NCBI RefSeq assembly: GCF_964355755.1
Contig: NC_092674.1
Span: forward strand, 19,115,001-19,177,000
DNA: 62,000 nucleotides
Source of the DNA: Antedon mediterranea
Lineage: Eukaryota > Echinodermata > Crinoidea > Comatulida > Antedonidae
Direction of reading: 5' to 3'
The notes under the pieces: model-generated
What the model was told of the DNA's origin: nothing
Databases searched by the model: none
Seen by the model: the letters and a program-made list of their open reading frames with translations, nothing else
Program-made: the position numbers and the translations under genes
Shown: positions 41,651 to 53,765 of the stretch, piece after piece
Numbering within the stretch: the stretch's first letter is position 1
How the letters are laid out: each line of letters opens with the position of its first letter

Positions 41651-44600
41651 TGAGAAAATGGCGGATTGCTCCTGGGAGTCACTTGGTGGAATTATATTAG
41701 GGTACCTACTTAGTCGTCCAGTATAAGTTAGGGTGGGACCACTGGTCCCGTTTACTCAGCCCTCATCTTTTAAATCTGAGTGTAACTCAATTCCGATTTT
41801 TAATATTATAGTGAAATTTGATACTGTATTTGTGAGAAAATGGCGGATTGCTCCTGGGAGTCACTTGGTGGGATTATACTAGGGTACCTCCTTTGTCGTC
41901 CAGTATAAGTTAGAGTAGGACCGCTGGTCCTGTTTACTCAGCCCTCATCTTTTAAATCTGAGTGTAACTCAATTACGATTTTTAATATTATAGTGAAATT
42001 TGATACTGTATTTGTGAGAAAATGGCGGATTGCTCCTGGGAGTCACTTGGTTGGATTATACTAGGGTACCTCCTTAGTCGTACAGTATAAGTTAGAGTAG
42101 GACCGCTGGCCCTGTTTACTCAGCCCTCATCTTTTAAATCTGAGTGTAACTCAATTACGATCTTTAATATTATAGTGAAATTTGATACTGTATTTGTGAG
42201 AAAATGGCGGATTGCTCCTAGGAGTCACTTGGTGGGATTATACTAGGGGACATCCTTAATCGTCCAGTATAAGTTAGAGTAGGACCGCTGGTCCCGTTTA
42301 CTCAGCCCTCATCTTTTAAATCTGAGTGTAACTCAATTACGATTTTTTATATAGTGAAATTTGATACTGTATTTGTGAGAAAATGGCGGATTGCTCCTGA
42401 GAGTCACTTGGTGGGATTATACTAGGGTACCTCCTTAGTCGTCCAGTATAACTTAGAGTAGGACCGCTGGTCTTGTTTACTCAGCCCTCATCTTTTAAAT
42501 CTAAGTGTAACTCAATTACGATTTTTAATATTATAGTGAAATTTGATACTGTATTTGTGAGAAAATGGCGGATTGCTCCTGGGAGTCACTTGGTGGGATT
42601 ATACTAGGGTACCTCCTTAGTCATCCAGTATAAGTTAGGGTGGGACCACTGGTCCCGTTTACTCAGCCCTCATCTTTTAAATCTGAGTGTAACTCAATTA
42701 CAATTTTTTATATAGTGAAATTTGATACTGTATTTGTGAGAAAATGGCGGATTGCTCCTGGGAGTCACTTGGTGGGATTATACTAGGGTACCTCATTAGT
42801 CGTCCAGTATAAGTTAGAGTAGGACCGCTGGTACTGTTTACTCAGCCCTCATCTTTTAAATCTGAGTGTAACTCAATTACGATTTTAAATATTATACTGA
42901 AATTTGGTACTGTATTTGTGAGAAAACGGCGGATTGCTCCTGGAAGTCACTCGGTGGGATTATACTAGGGTACCTCCTTAGTTGTCCAGTATAAGTTAGA
43001 GTAGGACCGCTGGTCTTGTTTACTCAGCCCTCATCTTTTAAATCTGAGTGTAACTCAATTACGATTTTTAATATTATAGTGAAATTTAATACTGTGTTTG
43101 TGAGAAAATGGTGGATTGCTCCTGGGAGTCACTTGGTGGGATTATACTAGGGTACCTCCTTAGTCGTCCAGTATAAGTTAGAGTAGGACCACTGGTCCTG
43201 TTTACTCAGCCCTCATCTTTTAAATCTGAGTGTAACTCAATTACGATTTTTAATATTATAGTGAAATTTGATACTGTATTTGTGAGAAAATGGCGGATTG
43301 CTCCTGGGAGTCACTTGGTGGGATTATACTTGGGTACCCCCTTAGTCGTCCAGTATAAGTTAGAGTAGGACCGCTGGCCCTGTTGACTCAGCCCTCATCT
43401 TTTAAATCTGAGTGTAACTCAATTACGATCTTTAATATTATAGTGAAATTTGATATTGTATTTGTGAGAAAATGGCGGATTGCTCCTGGGAGTCACTTGG
43501 TGGGATTGTACTAGGGTACCTCCTTAGTCGTCCAGTATAAGTTAGAGTAGGACCACTGGTCCTGTTTACTCAGCCCTCATCTTTTAAATCTGAGTGTAAC
43601 TAAATTACGATCTTTAATATTATAGTGAAATTTGATACTGTATTTGTGAGAAAATGGCGGATTGCTCCTAGTAGGAGTCACTTGGTTGGATTATACTAGG
43701 GTAACGCCTTAATCGTCCATTATAAGTTATAGTAGGACCGCTGGTCCCGTTTACTCAGCCCTCATCTTTTAAATCTGAGTGTAACTCAATTACGATTTTT
43801 TATATAGTGAATTTGATACTGTATTTGTGAGAAAATGGCGGATTGCTCCTGAGAGTCACTTGGTGGGATTATACTAGGGTACCTCCTTAGTCGTCCAGTA
43901 TAAGTTAGAGTAGCACCGCTGGTCTTGTTTACTCAGCCCTCATCTTTTAAATCTGAGTGTAACTCAATTACGATTTTTAATATTATAGTGAAATTTGATA
44001 CTGTATTTGTGAGAAAATGGCGGATTGCTCCTGGGAGTCACTTGGTGGGACTATACTAGGTTACCTCCTTAGTCGTTCAGTATAAGTTAGGGTGGGACCA
44101 CTGGTCCCGTTTACTCAGCCCTCATCTTTTAAATCTGAGTGTAACTCAATTCCGATTTTTAATATTATAGTGAAATTTGATACTGTATTTGTGAGAAAAT
44201 GGCGGATTGCTGCTCGGAGTCACTTGGTGGGATTATACTAGGGTACCTCCTTAGTCGTCCAGTATAAGTTAGAGTAGGACCACTTGTCCTGTTTACTCAG
44301 CCCTCATCTTTTAAATCTGAGTGTAACTCAATTACGATTTTTAATATTATAGTGAAATTTGATACTGTATTTGTGAGAAAATGGCGGATTGCTCCTGGGA
44401 GTCACTTGGTGGGATTATACTAGGGTACCTCCTTAGTCGTCCAGTATAAGTTAGAGTAGGACCGCTGGTCTTGTTTACTCAGCCCTCATCTTTTAAATCT
44501 GAGTGTAACTCAATTACGATTTTTAATATTATAGTGAAATTTGATACTGTATTTGTGAGAAAATGGCGGATTGCTCCTGGGAGTCACTTGGTGAGATTAT

Positions 44601-45880
44601 ACTAGGGTACCTCCTTAGTCATCCAGTATAAGTTAGAGTAGGACCACTGGTCCTGTTTACTCAGCCCTCATCTTTTAAATCTGAGTGTAACTCAATTACG
44701 ATCTTTAATATTATAGTGAAATTTGATACTGTATTTGTGAGAAAATGGCGGATTGGTCCTGGGAGTCACTTGGTGGGATTATACTAGGGGACCTCCTTAA
44801 TTGTCCAGTATAAGTTAAAATAGGACCGCTGGTCCCGTTTACTCAGCCCTCATCTTTTAAATCTGAATGTAACTCAATTACGATTTTTTATATAGTGAAA
44901 TTTGATACTGTATTTGTGAGAAAATGGCGGATTGCTCCTGGGAGTCACTTGGTGGGATTATACTAGGGTACCTCCTTAGTTGTCCAGTATAAGTTAGGGT
45001 GGGACCACTGGTCCCGTTTACTCAGCCCTCATCTTTTAAATCTGAGTGTAACTCAATTCCGATTTTTAATATTATAGTGAAATTTGATACTGTATTTGTG
45101 AGAAAATGGCGGATTGCTCCTGGGAGTCACTTGGTGGGATTAAACTAGGGTACCTCCTTAGTCGTTCAGTATAAGTTAGGGTAGGACCGCTGGTCCTGTT
45201 TACTCAGCCCTCATCTTTTAAATCTGAGTGTAACTCAATTACGATCTTTAATATTATAGTGAAATTTGATACTGTATTTGTGAGAAAATGGCGGATTGCA
45301 CCTAGGAGTCACTTGGTGGGATTATACTAGGGGACCTCCTTAATCGTCAAGTATAAGTTAGAGTAGGACCGCTGGTCCCGTTTACTCAGCCCTCATCTTT
45401 TAAATCTGAGTGTAACTCAATTACGATTTTTTATATAGTGAAATTTGATACTGTATTTGTGAGAAAATGGCGGATTGCTCCTGGGAGTCACTTGGTTGGA
45501 CTATACTAGGTTACCTCCTTAGTCGTCCAGTATAAGTTAGAGTAGGACCGCTGGTCCCGTTTACTCAGCCCTCATCTTTTAAATCTGAGTGTAACTCAAT
45601 TACGATTTTTTATATAGTGAAATTTGATACTGTATTTGTGAGAAAATGGCGGATTGCTCCTGGGAGTCACTTGGTGGGATTATACTAGGGTACCTCCTTA
45701 GTCGTCCAGTATAAGTTAGGGTGGGACCGCTGGTCCCGTTTACTCAGCCCTCATCTTTTAAATCTGAGTGTAACTCAATTACGATCTTTTAATATTATAG
45801 TGAAATTTGATACTGTATTTGTGAGAAAATGGCGGATTGCTCTTAGGAGTCACTTGGTGGGATTATACTAGGGGATTTGT
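41651..45880 (+). repeat. 182-bp monomer array, left arm (~24 copies)
   Basis: Monomers begin near tgtgagaaaatggcggattg at 41651, 41833, 42015 and so on. Each holds ggacc[ag]ctggtcc (a 13-bp palindrome) and cagccctcatcttttaaatc. Some copies are 180 bp because tttttaatattatag is replaced by ttttttatatag. Confidence 0.95.
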
Positions 45881-45898
45881 GAGAATTTTCTCACAAAT
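45875..45898. repeat. Hinge palindrome between the two arms
   Basis: atttgtgagaa and its exact complement ttctcacaaat are separated by 2 bp. The left arm breaks off within a monomer after tactagggg, and the right arm begins at the other end of the monomer. Confidence 0.85.
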
Positions 45899-48800
45899 AC
45901 AGTATCAAATTTCACTATAATAATAAAGATCGTAATTGAGTTACACTCAGATTTAAAAGATGAGGGCTGAGTAAACAGGACCAGCGGTCCTACTCTAACT
46001 TATACTGGACGACTAAGGAGGTACCCTAGTATAATCCCACCAAGTGACTCCCAGGAGCAATCCGCCATTTTCTCACAAATACAGTATCAAATTTGACTAT
46101 ATAAAAAATTGTAATTGAGTTACACTCAGATTTAAAAGATGAGGGCTGAGTAATCGGGACCAGCGGTCCTACTCTAACTTATACTGGACGATTAAGGAGG
46201 TCCCCTAGTATTATCCCACCAAGTGACTCCCAGGAGCATTCCGCCATTTTCTCACAAATACAGTATCAAATTTCACTATAATATTAAAGATCGTAATTGA
46301 GTTACACTCAGATTTAAAAGATGAGGGCTGAGTCAACAAGGCCAGCGGTCCTACTCTAACTTATACTGGACGACTAAGGAGGTACCCAAGTATAATCCCA
46401 CCAAGTGACTCCCAGGAGCAATCCGCCATTTTCTCACAAATACAGTATCAAATTTCACTATAATATTAAAAATCGTAATTGAGTTACACTCAGATTTAAA
46501 AGATGAGGGCTGAGTAAACAGGACCAGTGGTCCTACTCTAACTTTTACTGGACGACTAAAGAGGTACCCTAGTATAATCCCACCAAGTGACTCCCAGGAG
46601 CAATCCGCCATTTTCTCACAAATACAGTATCAAATTTCACTATAATATTAAAAATCGGAATTGAGTTACACTCAGATTTAAAAGATGAGGGCTGAGTAAA
46701 CGGGACCAGTGGTCCCACCCTAACTTATACTGGACGACTAAGGAGGTACCCTAGTATAATCCCACCAAGTGACTCCCAGGAGCAATCCGCCATTTTCTCA
46801 CAAATACAGTATCAAATTTCACTATAATATTAAAAATCGTAATTGAGTTACACTCAGATTTAAAAGATGAGGGCTGAGTAAACAAGACCAGCGGTCCTAC
46901 TCTAACTTATACTGGACGATTAAGGAGGTCCCCTAGTATTATCCCACCAAGTGACTCCCAGGAGCATTCCGCCATTTTCTCACAAATACAGTATCAAATT
47001 TCACTATAATATTAAAGATCGTAATTGAGTTACACTCAGATTTAAAAGATGAGGGCTGAGTAAACGGGACCAGCGGTCCTACTCTAACTTATACTGGACG
47101 ATTAAGGAGGTCCCCTAGTATAATCCCACCAAGTGACTCCTAGGAGCAATCCGCCATTTTCTCACAAATACAGTATCAAATTTCACTATAATATTAAAGA
47201 TCGTAATTGAGTTACACTCAGATTTAAAAGATGAGGGCTGAGTAAACAGGGCCAGCGGTCCTACTCTAACTTATACTGTACGACTAAGGAGGTACCCTAG
47301 TCTAATCCAACCAAGTGACTCCCAGGAGCAATCCGCTATTTTCTCACAAATACAGTATCAAATTTCACTATAATATTAAAAATCGTAATTGAGTTACACT
47401 CAGAATTAAAAGATGAGGGCTGAGTAAACAAGACCAGCGGTCCTACTCTAACTTATACTGGACGACTAAGGAGGTACCCTAGTATAATCCCACCAAATGA
47501 CTCCCAGGAGCAATCCGCCATTTTCTCACAAATACAGTATCAAATTTCACTATATAAAAAATTGTAATTGAGTTACACTCAGATTTAAAAGATGAGGGCT
47601 GAGTAAACGGGACCAGTGGTCCTACTCTAACTTATACTGGACGATTAAGGAGGTCCCCTAGTATAATCCCACCAAGTGACTCTTAGGAGCAATCCGCCAT
47701 TTTCTCACAAATACAGTATCAAATTTCACTATAATATTAAAGATCGTAATTGAGTTACACTCAGATTTAAAAGATGAGGGCTGAGTAAACAAGGCCAGCG
47801 GTCCTACTCTAACTTATACTGGACGACTAAGGAAGTACCCTAGTATAATCCAACCAAGTGACTCCCAGGAGCAATCCGCCATTTTCTCACAAATACAGTA
47901 TCAAATTTAACTATAATATTAAAAATCGTAATTGAGTTACACTCAGATTTAAAAGATGAGGGCTGAGTAAACAGGACCAGCTAACTTATACTGGACGACT
48001 AAGGAGGTACCCAAGTATAATCCCACCAAGTGACTCCCAGGAGCAATCCGCCATTTTCTCACAAATACAGTATCAAATTTCTCTATAATATTAAAAATCG
48101 TAATTGAGTTACACTCAGATTTAAAAGATGAGGGCTGAGTAAACAGGACCAGTGGTCCTACTCTAACTTATACTGGACGACTAAGGAGGTATCCTAGTTT
48201 AATCCCACCAAGTGACTCCCAGGAGCAATCCGCGATTTTCTCACAAATACAGTATCAAATTTCACTATAATATTAAAAATCGTAATTGAGTTACACTCAG
48301 ATTTAAAAGATGAGGGCTGAGTAAACAGGACCAGCGGTTCTACTCTAACTTATACTTGACGATTAAGGAGGTCCCCTAGTATAATCCCACCAAGTGACTC
48401 CTAGGAGCAATCCGCCATTTTCTCACAAATACAGTATCAAATTTCACTATAATATTAAAAATCGTAATTGAGTTACACTCAGATTTAAAAGATGAGGGCT
48501 GAGTAAACAGGACCAGTGGTCCTACTCTAACTTATACTGGACGACTAAGGAGGTACCCTAGTATAATCCCACCAAGTGACTCCCAGGAGCAATCCGCCAT
48601 TTTCTCACAAATTCAGTATCAAATTTCACTATAATATTAAAAATCGTAATTGAGTTACACTCAGATTTAAAAGATGAGGGCTGAGTAAACGGGACCAGTG
48701 GTCCCACCCTAACTTATACTGGACGACTAAGGAGGTACCCTAGTATAATCCCACCAAGTGACTCTCAGGAGCAATCCGCCATTTTCTCACAAATACAGTA

Positions 48801-48975
48801 TCAAATTTCACTATAATATTAAAAATCGTAATTGAGTTACACTCAGATTTAAAAGATGAGGGCTGAGTAAACAGGACCAGCGGTTCTACTCTAACTTATA
48901 CTTGACGATTAAGGAGGTCCCCTAGTATAATCCCACCAATTGACTCCTAGGAGCAATCCACCATTTTCTCACAAA
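45888..48975 (-). repeat. 182-bp monomer array, right arm (~17 copies, inverted)
   Basis: Same monomer as the left arm read on the minus strand (ccgccattttctcacaaata at 46063, 46245, 46427 and onwards). The last copies run into the right terminal inverted repeat. Confidence 0.95.
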
Positions 48976-49125
48976 TATTGAATTTCTAATACTATAAAAA
49001 CCTTAAGCAATACTGAAAATGTGAAAAATACACAAACGGCGTTTCATACTTATTGTCGGCTGGAAAAAATAAAAGTGGGCTGGCTTATTGTCGGCTGGCT
49101 TATTGTCGGCTAGCTTGACACAAGC

Positions 49126-49135
49126 CGTACGTACG
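49126..49135. repeat. Right flank CGTACGTACG (possible target-site duplication)
   Basis: Matches 41489-41498. Joining the flanks at this word would put the sequence 49136 onward directly upstream of the PCCA leader exon. Confidence 0.55.
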
Positions 49136-49169
49136 ACGTGAAGGAGATGTAGTCGTCACGGATGGATGA

Positions 49170-49326
49170 ATAATTAATGAATGAATCCCGTCATCATCGT
49201 AACGCGAAAGCGTTTCACCAAACTCATCCTAAACTCCTTCTTGGGACACGTCACTTCCCTGAACCACACTTTCTTGTGCAAATATGACGGTATCATCTGC
49301 CAACTGACATATTTTTGCTGTACATT
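49170..49326 (-). pseudogene. L1/Tx1-type RT fragment with ADDTVIF (downstream piece)
   Basis: On the minus strand, CTAKICQLADDTVIFAQES carries the RT catalytic block (F/L-ADD). It is the expected continuation of the RT piece at 53440-53765, from which it is separated by the 4.1-kb element. The frame stops soon after. Confidence 0.55.
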
Positions 49327-50519
49327 TAGTCCAGTCAATCTAATGATATACCCACCACAAATTGCAATAGTAACAAAGCTAGTATTTTTTAATTCGATAT
49401 AATTTGTAGAACGACATACTAAAAGTCACCGAAAATCCAAGCATTGGGTCAAGGGGTCAGAGGTCAATAAAGGTCATTTTAAGTCAAAATTAATATGCCC
49501 CATTAATTACATATATTTAACCATTTAAAATACATTATATACAAGTGGGATTTATGTCATCCGAAAGCTTATTAAATTTCCTATTCAGTGATATCAAACT
49601 TATAGTCATAACATTTTATTTAGAATGTCAATTTTGCGGAAAAACACAACATAATGTGTCAATTTTGGCTAAAAATGTTGTTTTCGCTGTAAACAACAAT
49701 GGTATACACACAGGGATTCCCTGGGGTGAACATTTCAGTCCAACGCGATACACATGACCAGTTCAAGATGCAGATGAGTGACATCTCCGTTCCTGTTGCT
49801 TCTGGATGATCTACATTCCATTTTTTCCAGTTGGCATTTTTGTTGCCATGGTTACAGTATTTATATTGGAATGTATAAGTATTTTTTAACCAGTATAAAT
49901 ACAAAGATATTCAACAGCAGTTTGACAATGACCTCCATGTTGTATGACGTTCGGACCATCTGGGCTGGATTGTCAACAGACCTGCAGGTGATTGAAAAAG
50001 TTTCTATGAGAAGCCTCAAAGAAAACAAGAGGTTTGACAAGAAAATATAGGAATGCGTACATCCAGACCAAATCTGCGCTGAAATGTATGTAATGCCTTG
50101 TAATAGTATCAGGGCGTTACTTCAGAGCAGCAGCGGCCAACATAAGACCTTATGGCCACACGTCAGGAACACAATGGCAATTGAAAAATCCATTTGGTTA
50201 CGACTCAGAGACTTCTGACACGGGAGTTACTGCAGGTGACTCGGAATATTAGCAATGTGGTCCCGAATGTGGTATTAAGCATTGAATATTTTGGCCAGAA
50301 AGTCTTCCAATGTATTCAAGATCCTGGCAATAAAGTCATATGTGTGCATCAATCCTACAGTTCCAGAGGAGACTCTAGGTGACTTTGTTATCCACCACCA
50401 CTTTTTGAAACTACCAACTTACAATACTTTCAGCTAATAAACCAACATGATGCCACGTGGAAACAACTTCTTCTGAAAAGTATAATACATCCAACTCACT
50501 GAATGATGTCCAGTAGGCC

Positions 50520-51530
50520 TACATTTTAGATGTTAGTGCTCTACTGCACAGCATTCATATGGAATAGTGTAGAGATCTGTAAAAAAATATTGCTCTGCAT
50601 AGTCTTTGATAATTATGAAAGCGGCTCGTCCACCAAAGACGGCGCACATGGTAAGGCGGGTCAGGTGGTAGTGTCCCTGTACATTTTACCAGTGACATGT
50701 TCCACAAAATAGGATCACTTTCTGTAACAAACAACAATTTATAAATCTTCGTAACTAGTATTTGAACAACATGGCAATGAGTGAATGCAGCTGCTGATGC
50801 AGATGTTCTTTCGGATAGTACAAAAAACCATTGAATCAGCAAACAGGAAAACAGCTGTCATTATCCGATGACACGGATCTACTAGTGCTCCTCTGCAGTC
50901 AAGCATTTAAAACATCTTGTGATATTCTTTAGACTGGAGCTGAGATGCTGGACTATCAAACTGGTTCAAACAGTACATTTGAGAGACATCTGTGATAACC
51001 TTCTGTTTGCTCAGATACTGGTGACACAACATCCAGAGTTTTCGGAATTGGAAAACAAGTGGCTCTAAAAAAAGCTTGTCATTGCACTTATTTCTGACAT
51101 TATACTGTAGTCTTCAAATGCAAACAAGCTACAAAGGATGACATTGTGGTTGCTAGAGAAAATGGTTTAGTGCGTCTGTACAATGGACTACCTGGACAAC
51201 GTGGAATGCCTTTGACTCCATCCCATCTACAAGTACAACCTCGCATATCGCCAACTTCATAATCGTACCACAACCAAGGTACTTAACATCAGGTTCAAGT
51301 TCAAGTTATCTTTTAGCAATGGAGTGGGGTTGATATGTGTACCGAGGATTGGGGATGGAAGATCAGATGATGGAAACATGGTTCCTCTACACACAGAGTT
51401 AAAGCCAGAGCCTGAGTATCTACTTGAAGCATTCAGGGGTAACTAGAACTACATGTGGTGAATGCAATGACATTGCACTGTACTAATACCCGAACAAGAA
51501 AGTGATACTGATGACATATAAGTTGTGAGT
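50520..51530 (+). pseudogene. Decayed gene with DTDLLVLL / DTTSR motifs
   Basis: In shifting frames I read VFDNYESGSSTKDGAHGK, DDTDLLVLLCSQ, SDTGDTTSRVFGIGKQVALK, TEDWGWK and LVPLHTELKPEP-like NMVPLHTELKPEPEYLLEAF. From memory these match, in this order, a large family of uncharacterised invertebrate proteins with STKD, ADTDLLVLL, GCDTTS and a C-terminal WGW...P.LPPAP...Cys-rich region, often repeated in genomes. Stops and frameshifts show it is dead. The function of the family is unknown to me. Confidence 0.5.
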
Positions 51531-51639
51531 GCTTTTCTATTTGAAGGATTAAACAATATCATCCCACACGGAGCAATTCAAATAAAAAGGTCTGGATTAA
51601 AATGATCTTACAAAATATACAAAAATATCACAATATACA

Positions 51640-52447
51640 GTACAATATAACAAGAGTCAAAGTTCAAGAATTTAAGAGTCGGATGGCAACTGGCAAAAAC
51701 GAATTTCTTTTCCAGTTTGTTCTACATGCCGGGCATTGAAAGCGACGCCCATGAGGCATGAGCTCGAAATCACTGAACAAGGCATGGTTAACATTTTTTA
51801 GAATAGCTCTACTTTTTTTAGAGTTTGCATGTCACAGAAGGAAGACAAGCTACGAAGTTGACAACCTATTAATTTAGAACTTCAGTTAACAACTTTGTAG
51901 TGAGTTTCTTTCTTTGACTCTAAGACTAAAAAACCAGCATATAAAGGAAAAAAGTTAAAACTTCTCAATAAAGGAATTATAAAAAATCATGAGAATTACT
52001 TTATTGACATTAAAATGGTTCAGCTTCCTTAACAGATAAAATCTCTGGTGTCCTTTCTTTACTATTGCCTCTGTATTTAATTCCCAGCTGAGATTGTCCT
52101 CAAATATAGTACCTAGGTATTTAAAGGAATGGACAATATCGCTGGTTCGTCATTTGTGGGGGATACCAGAGGGCTGCGTCCTTTCTCCTTCCTAAAATCT
52201 ACAATTATCTCCTTGGTTTTGGTGACATTGAGTTCCAAGTAGGAGTTTCCACAAAATTGGATAAAACCATCTAATGCGGAACCATGACCGTCCTGTGAAT
52301 TTTGAAGGAGAGACAGCAAGACAGTGTCGTCAGCAAATTTGAAAAGATTGTCCTGTTTGCTCCGACAGTCATCCGTGTATATAATATACAAGAGAGGAGA
52401 GAAGACGCAACCCTGCGAAGATAAAATACTTCTCATTACGTACATTC
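51640..52447 (-). pseudogene. LINE RT C-terminal half (Jockey/CR1 group)
   Basis: Minus strand: QGCVFSPLLYIIYTDDC and LFKFADDTVLLSLL (catalytic ADD), LELNVTKTKEIIVDFRK, then HSFKYLGTIFEDNLSWELNT, RFYLLRKLNHFNV and the closing LFSDFELMPHGRRFQCPACR with SFLPVAIRLLNS and stop. This is the classical order of a non-LTR ORF2 3' half. A few frameshifts; nested in the 4.1-kb element. Confidence 0.9.
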
Positions 52448-52544
52448 GTTGATACTAAAATTATCAAAAATCTATCTATAGTAAATCATGAGTTGATTCC
52501 AAATTATCAAGACTCATTAATTAATCATCAATAGTACATACCGC

Positions 52545-53280
52545 TAATGAATTTCAATTTTCTTCTAGCTAGTATCATTTTTCCTATTTCATGACGATAC
52601 AATAGGTACAAGAAAAACATTATTTGCACCAAATACTTCCAAAATATAAATATAATATATATAAACATAATTTAGTTTTACGCTATTTTAAGAACATTTG
52701 AGTTTTTGTAAAAGGTCAATGACCTTTTGACCTCTAGTTACGTATAACTGTTATTAATTGTTTTTTTAATGTATATTATTAGTAGGATATATATACTCTA
52801 CACATTGGTACTAAAGCTATTTAGATATGATTATAAAACAATGGATTATAGGCATAAACGCTACCCCCTACCCCAAAATTGTTTACATTACATTTGATCA
52901 AGAATCAATTTCAATAAGAATAGTACATCATTACTTTTAAAATTCTTCTAGTTAACATCATGTTTGCTATTTTATATATCGATAGGTACAGATAAAACAC
53001 AATTTTGATTAAATGCATATACAATTATGGCACAATATTACAGTTAATTATTTTTTTAAGGAAAAAAATGAGTTTTTGTAAAAGGTCAATAACCTTTTGA
53101 CCTCTAGTTATATAAATAAATGTTGTATTTGGTTTTTGTAAATTGCATATTAGAAAAAAATATATATTCTACACATTGATATCAAGATTATTGAGATTGG
53201 ATTATAAAACCACAAGTTATGGGCATAAATGTTACCCCCTACCCCAAAATATTTATGGAATAAAATCACTATATAGTTGT
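52545..53280 (+). repeat. ~375-bp direct duplication
   Basis: gagtttttgtaaaaggtcaa-t-accttttgacctctagtta occurs at about 52690 and 53070. Each copy is followed by cacattg-ta and gttaccccctaccccaaaat-like text and preceded by matching AT-rich sequence. It is diverged, so the duplication is old. Confidence 0.7.
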
Positions 53281-53439
53281 TGAGATTACGTAAAAAATAA
53301 TGTGTTCCAATGCTTCAATTTTTGGTGACTTTTAATATGTCATTATAAACTACATTTGGAATGAAAAAATTAATGTTTCGTTACTATTGCAATTTGTGGT
53401 GGGTTTACCTCTAAATATCACTAGATTGACTGGACTAAT

Positions 53440-53765
53440 TCATTAACATCATTGATATTACTTGGCATTGTGGATTTTTTTACAGATAATATAAATAGGA
53501 GAGCAAACAGTGGACATCCTTGCCTCACTGGGCCACTTTCCATCTAAAAACTTTCAGGAGCCATCCATTATTTTCAATAACACATGTGTCTTTGTAAATC
53601 AATTCAATCCATTTGGAGAACGAGATACCAAATCCAAACTTTTTAAGACATTTTAACATAAAGCATCTATCGAAGATTCGAACGCTTTTGCAAAATCTAA
53701 GAAAACTATTGCTCCAGGCGAGTTACTTATATCGGTCTTAACTTCAACATTCATAAAATAACCTT
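53440..53765 (-). pseudogene. L1/Tx1-type RT fragment (upstream piece)
   Basis: Minus strand: AIVFLDFAKAFESS (catalytic block A), KCLKKFGFGISFSKWIELIY, IENNGWLLKVFRW and, after a frameshift, SGPVRQGCPLFALLFILSV. The order and wording (NNG, RQGCPLSPLLFILSVE) are those of L1/Tx1 elements. Confidence 0.85.

Larger units (their letters stand above)
41499..49125. mobile_element. 7.6-kb foldback element built of 182-bp monomers
   Basis: The outer ends are inverted repeats of about 155 bp: cttgtgtcaagctagccgac, then agccgacaataagcc subrepeats, then aaacgccgtttgtgtatttt, each exact or nearly so on both sides. Inside, a 182-bp monomer (180-bp variants) repeats head to tail about 24 times to 45880, then about 17 times in reverse to 48975. 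The two arms meet at a short palindrome. No transposase or other protein is coded. The architecture fits foldback transposons (Drosophila FB/Galileo, sea urchin TU), whose long inverted repeats are made of tandem units. It starts about 75 bp upstream of the PCCA ATG. Confidence 0.9.
49327..53437. mobile_element. 4.1-kb element with inverted ends (TAGTCCAGTCAATC)
   Basis: The left end tagtccagtcaatctaatga and the right-end complement tagtccagtcaatctagtga continue with shared cccaccacaaattgcaatag and aaaagtcacc-aaaat (about 130 bp, imperfect). AAT-like bases lie on both flanks. It splits an L1/Tx1 RT that continues on either side. Inside are a decayed gene (about 50520-51530), a LINE tail and a 375-bp duplication. 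No transposase is recognised. Confidence 0.65.

Noticed and set aside
46351-46611. 86-codon frame MADCSWESLGGIILG in the foldback element
   Set aside because: Present only in one of about 41 monomers without a stop; other monomers break it, so there is no evidence of selection.
49125-49330. Original PCCA promoter located here before the foldback insertion
   Set aside because: Attractive given the flanking word, but part of this stretch reads as an L1-type RT fragment and no promoter motif is evident, so I do not annotate it.
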